Source: CAIQJJ01 sp049325275
GTDB taxonomy: Bacteria > Chloroflexota > Anaerolineae > Anaerolineales > UBA4823
Direction: 5' to 3'
Length of the DNA: 64,000 nucleotides
NCBI GenBank assembly: GCA_049325275.1
Contig: JBMOLU010000086.1
Location: 69,958-133,957 of the forward strand
Shown here: piece by piece, positions 61,177 to 64,000 of the stretch
How the letters are laid out: each line of letters begins with the position of its first letter
Numbering within the stretch: position 1 is the first letter of the stretch
The notes under the pieces: generated by a model
What the model saw: only the letters and a program-made list of their open reading frames with translations
Told to the model about the DNA's origin: nothing
The model's database searches: none
Program-made: the position numbers and the translations under genes

Positions 61177-61827
61177 ATGTCTCAGCAGTTTGATTTCTTA
61201 AGCCCGTCCAATTCTCAACCACAACCCGATTCGTCCGGTGATACATCCCTCGAAGCTTTGGTTGCCGAGATGATGCAAATGCGCGGCGACCCGTTGGCCG
61301 ATGCGGGCACCAACGTGGTCATCTGTCGCGGCAACCCGCAGGCCAGGCTGATGATCGTTGGCGAGGCCCCCGGGCCGCAGGAAAACATCCAGGGCAAGCC
61401 ATTCGTCGGCAAGGCCGGCCAGATGCTCGATAAAATTCTCGAAGCCGCCGACTTCAATCCCGAGACGGATGTCTTCATCACAAACTCGGTCTTTCGTATG
61501 CCGCCCGGCGAAGGCGACCAGGCCTTCCGCAAGCCGACCAGCCAGGAGATCGCCTGGTACCGGCCTTATTTGCTGCGGATCGTTCGCTTGATCGATCCGC
61601 TCATCATGCTTCTGACCGGCAACGTGGCCTGCGAGTCGCTGCTCGGCCAAACGGGGATCACGAAGTTGCGCGGCCAGTGGATACAGCAAGATGGCCGTTG
61701 GCTGATGCCGATTTTCCATCCATCTTACTTGCTGCGTAATCCGCTGCGTACCCCCGGCTCGCCGAAGGCGCTGATGTGGGATGATATTCGTGAGGTGCGC
61801 CGAAAGCATGATGAACTCGTCGGATAG
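61177..61827 (+). CDS. Family-4-like uracil-DNA glycosylase without Fe-S cysteines
   Basis: A 216-residue glycosylase. Motif 1 is GEAPG (62-66) with QGKPFVGKAGQMLDKIL after it, and motif 2 is FHPSYLLRNP (180-189), so the fold is that of family 4 uracil-DNA glycosylases. In that family four Cys hold a 4Fe-4S cluster; here only Cys50 and Cys152 exist and neither sits in the expected motif (the usual C-R-P-P region reads FRMPP, and the later Cys position is Trp). It should remove uracil without a cluster, or recognise another base. Start 61177 has AAGGAG upstream. Confidence 0.88.
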   Translation: MSQQFDFLSPSNSQPQPDSSGDTSLEALVAEMMQMRGDPLADAGTNVVICRGNPQARLMIVGEAPGPQENIQGKPFVGKAGQMLDKILEAADFNPETDVFITNSVFRMPPGEGDQAFRKPTSQEIAWYRPYLLRIVRLIDPLIMLLTGNVACESLLGQTGITKLRGQWIQQDGRWLMPIFHPSYLLRNPLRTPGSPKALMWDDIREVRRKHDELVG

Positions 61828-61883
61828 TCGATCCATAACCAGGCGTATCAAAATCGCCCGTTTCTTCGTTATGCTGATCGAGT

Positions 61884-62438
61884 ATGCCGCCATCCGAAGC
61901 CGCCCTGATTGAACGAGCACAGAAGAAAGATGAAACCGCTCTGCTGGAACTGTACGAGCGGTACTACGCGTCCATACTGAACTATGTGGGGTACCGGGTT
62001 TTCGATCGCGAATGTGCCGAGGACCTGACGGCAGATGTTTTTGTGCGCATGGTTGAAAAAATAGGCACCTATCAGCCGGGCGAACGGCCGTTTTTGGCCT
62101 GGTTGTATACGATCGCGCGCAATCTGGTCATCGACAATCACCGTCGCCAAGCTGCCGTCACGCTGCTGCCGATTGAAGAAGACTTGCTTCCGGGCGATAG
62201 CCACCACCCCGGCCCCGACTGCGAACGCATCTTTATACGGGAGAGCCTGCAAAGGGCGATGGGGCAGTTGACGGAGGAACAACGCCAGGTTATTTTTTTG
62301 AAATTTATCGAAGTGCGTGAGAATGGCGATGTGGCCGCGTTGATGGGGAAAAACGAGCGTGCCATTCGTTCGCTCCAGCATCGCGCCCTGGCGGCGTTGC
62401 AGCGGGCCGTGGGAAGGGATGGTTGGGATGCGAGTTGA
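61884..62438 (+). CDS. ECF-type RNA polymerase sigma factor
   Basis: A 184-residue sigma70 group 4 factor. Region 2 is visible as LLELYERYYASILNYVGYRVF, then ECAEDLTADVFVRMVEKI and RPFLAWLYTIARNLVIDNHRR; region 4 as LTEEQRQVIFLKFIEVRENGDVAALMGKNERAIRSLQHRAL. It overlaps the next gene by 11 bases, which encodes a membrane protein with an N-terminal cytoplasmic part; the pair fits a sigma/anti-sigma-like unit. Confidence 0.94.
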   Translation: MPPSEAALIERAQKKDETALLELYERYYASILNYVGYRVFDRECAEDLTADVFVRMVEKIGTYQPGERPFLAWLYTIARNLVIDNHRRQAAVTLLPIEEDLLPGDSHHPGPDCERIFIRESLQRAMGQLTEEQRQVIFLKFIEVRENGDVAALMGKNERAIRSLQHRALAALQRAVGRDGWDAS

Positions 62439-64000
62439 TTTTGATCTGATCTTCGAGCGCTGCCTGCAAAAGCTGCGGGCCGGGCACACTCTGGAAGACT
62501 GTCTGGCCGAATATCCCGAACAGGCCGAACAGTTGCGCCCGTTGCTAGAGATGGCGTTGGAACTTGGCCGTTCGCCGCGTTTTGAAACCCGTACGGAAGC
62601 CTTCTCGGCGGGACGTCAGCGCATGCTTGAAGCGCTCGACGGGCAGCGCGTGGCTGCCAATGCCGCGACCGCCCCAGAGTCTGGCCGGCGCAATTTCGCA
62701 CGAGAGCAAAAGACGGCCGTATCAAGCGGGCGATTTCCCCGTTATGCAGGACAGATACAAACCTTCTTCCGTGGGAAGATCGTGGCAAAACTCGCTCCGA
62801 TGCTTGCTAGAAAGGAATCTGTCCCGATGAAACTCGTCTTTTCTGTCGTTTTAAGCCTGGCTGTTGTGCTGTTTACACTGGTAACCGCTGTCGGAAACGT
62901 CTCGGCGGCAAGCTTACCCGGGGATGCCTTGTACCCTGTGAAGCGTGCACAAGAAAACGTGCAGTTGTTTTTTGCTTCGGATGAAGCCAGGCAGCAACTC
63001 GAAGAACGCTTTTTGCAGGAGCGTCATGCTGAAGTGCAGGCCCTCATCGGCTTAAAGCGTTCGGCGGCTTTTGAGTTCGTTGCCGATATCGAGCAAATTG
63101 CCTCCCAGGAGTGGATGGTGGGCGGTTTCTCTTTCACTGTGAACGCAGACACAGCCATCGATGATACCCTGGCGGTTGGCAGCAAAGCAAGCGTGCGCGT
63201 TCATCTGCAAGCCGACGGCACGCTGGTTGCGTTGGAAGTTCGTGAAGCGCGTGTGATCGGCAGGCCCTGGCGCACAAAAACGCCTCTCCCGTTGATAACG
63301 GATGTGGGGTTGCCAAGCCCGGTGCCCACATGTACAGCCGTGGCCTGCGCGGATGGTAAGCGGGTGTGCCCGGGTGGTAAGTGCCCGCACGGCTGCGGAA
63401 TGATCTGTAAGCGTCACACGCCCACGCCTCCAAGCATCCCATCGACGACCGCGCCTCCGACGTTTGCCTGCACGGCCGTGGCCTGCCCGAACGGCAAGCT
63501 GGTGTGCCCGAGCGGCGACTGCCCCGGTGGCTGCGGTATGGTCTGCGAACCCTACACGGTTACCCCTACCGATACGCGCACGCCCTCACCAAGCCCGTTC
63601 CCGGTGTGCACGGCCGTGGCCTGCCCGAACGGCAGGTTGGTGTGCCCGAGCGGCGACTGCCCCGGCGGCTGCGGCATGGTCTGCGAACCCTACACGGTTA
63701 CCCCTACCGATACGCGCACGCCCTCACCAAGCCCGTTCCCGGTGTGCACGCCGGTAGCCTGCCCGAACGGCAGGTTGGTGTGCCCGAGCGGCGACTGCCC
63801 CGGTGGCTGCGGCATGGTCTGCAAACCCTACACGGTTACCCCTACCGATACGCGCACGCCCTCACCAAGCCCGTTCCCGGTGTGCACGGCCGTGGCCTGC
63901 CCGAACGGCAGGCTGGTGTGCCCGAGCGGCGACTGCCCCGGTGGCTGCGGCATGGTCTGCGAACCCTACACGGTTACCCCTACCGATACGCGCACGCCCT
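62428..64000 (+). CDS. Membrane protein with Cys-rich 46-residue tandem repeats (runs off window), DUF5667-like
   Basis: The reading frame starts at ATG 62428 inside the sigma-factor gene and is open to the window end (524 codons seen). Residues 1-130 are cytoplasmic and helical, one membrane helix follows (about 134-158, MKLVFSVVLSLAVVLFTLV), then a helical DUF5667-like region (LPGDALYPVKRAQENVQLFF) and a small beta region. From about residue 302 come repeats of 46 residues with six Cys each (CTAVACPNGRLVCPSGDC, then PGGCGMVC) joined by Thr/Pro/Ser-rich linkers. As partner of the ECF factor it may sense or report an envelope state. Confidence 0.85.
   Translation, partial: MRVDFDLIFERCLQKLRAGHTLEDCLAEYPEQAEQLRPLLEMALELGRSPRFETRTEAFSAGRQRMLEALDGQRVAANAATAPESGRRNFAREQKTAVSSGRFPRYAGQIQTFFRGKIVAKLAPMLARKESVPMKLVFSVVLSLAVVLFTLVTAVGNVSAASLPGDALYPVKRAQENVQLFFASDEARQQLEERFLQERHAEVQALIGLKRSAAFEFVADIEQIASQEWMVGGFSFTVNADTAIDDTLAVGSKASVRVHLQADGTLVALEVREARVIGRPWRTKTPLPLITDVGLPSPVPTCTAVACADGKRVCPGGKCPHGCGMICKRHTPTPPSIPSTTAPPTFACTAVACPNGKLVCPSGDCPGGCGMVCEPYTVTPTDTRTPSPSPFPVCTAVACPNGRLVCPSGDCPGGCGMVCEPYTVTPTDTRTPSPSPFPVCTPVACPNGRLVCPSGDCPGGCGMVCKPYTVTPTDTRTPSPSPFPVCTAVACPNGRLVCPSGDCPGGCGMVCEPYTVTPTDTRTP
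63331..64000 (+). repeat. 138-bp in-frame tandem repeats, five units seen
   Basis: Units begin at 63331, 63469, 63607, 63745 and 63883 (last one cut by the window end), each 138 bases. The first unit is diverged, the following ones are almost identical at the DNA level, including silent positions, so the expansion is recent. Each encodes one Cys-rich module plus linker. Confidence 0.9.

Noticed and set aside
63331..64000. CRISPR or intergenic satellite
   Set aside because: The repeats are 138 bp, in frame, and encode a conserved Cys-rich module in an open gene.

Overview
The window looks like chromosomal DNA from a GC-rich, non-classical bacterium, most likely a member of the Chloroflexota (Anaerolineae-like). 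This is an inference from gene style: large secreted DUF11-repeat proteins ending in a Y-L-P-hydrophobic-I-R tail, many zinc-ribbon/membrane proteins, a DUF2207 protein with a Cys-Ala tail, TrmFO, a histone-deacetylase-like hydrolase, RtcA and a stand-alone GyrA C-terminal domain. No rRNA, tRNA, CRISPR array, prophage or transposase gene was found. Genes are tightly packed, with many ATGA, TGATG or TAATG junctions.

Layout. 1-6856 (mostly +): the start of a TPR lipoprotein (-), then a MarR regulator with a heterodimeric ABC exporter, an ArsR-like regulator and a class A beta-lactamase-fold protein behind a four-copy 18-bp repeat. 6872-12594: a class C beta-lactamase-fold protein and a membrane protein (-), a NarL-type two-component pair, an aldo/keto reductase and a dead second two-component system. 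12595-21053 (-): hypB and hypA, separated by a HAD phosphatase and a giant WD40 lipoprotein, then a thioredoxin-VKOR fusion and a thiolase. 21217-29421 (+): a PQQ-propeller protein, trmFO, a GNAT, a HIT protein, an M28 peptidase, and then an aspS-asnS pair preceded by a short leader peptide carrying eight consecutive Asn/Asp codons and a terminator/antiterminator. That is a textbook ribosome-mediated attenuator. 29426-40768: a nest of hairpins, a DUF11 surface protein, then (-) an MFS exporter, a radical SAM/SPASM protein with an N-terminal PqqD-like domain, a paralog of it that has lost every cluster cysteine, and a methyltransferase. This looks like a natural-product or peptide-modification operon of unknown product.

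40868-50067: the phosphate region, phoU-pstB-pstA-pstC-pstS (-), a second divergent pstB (+) and a large secreted nuclease (+). 11-bp-phased GTTAAC/GTTTAC repeats lie in front of both pstS and the nuclease, which suggests one Pho regulon that takes up phosphate and scavenges it from extracellular DNA. 50291-59659 (-): a stand-alone GyrA C-terminal domain, rtcA, an HDAC-like hydrolase, then a seven-gene operon running from an FHA-GAF-adenylate/guanylate cyclase through a DUF4013 protein, two zinc-ribbon membrane proteins, a YxGRVD-repeat protein and a cytochrome b5-like protein to an unknown protein, closed by a terminator. 59747-64000: a TIM-barrel (CbiR-like)-CobU fusion (-), a family-4-like uracil-DNA glycosylase lacking Fe-S cysteines (+), and an ECF sigma factor overlapping the gene for a membrane protein with recently amplified 46-residue Cys-rich repeats that runs off the end.

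Strongest candidates for something undescribed: the Asn/Asp attenuator of aspS-asnS; the radical SAM plus pseudo-radical-SAM operon; the shared YLP tail of secreted proteins; and the complementary defects of the two PstB ATPases.
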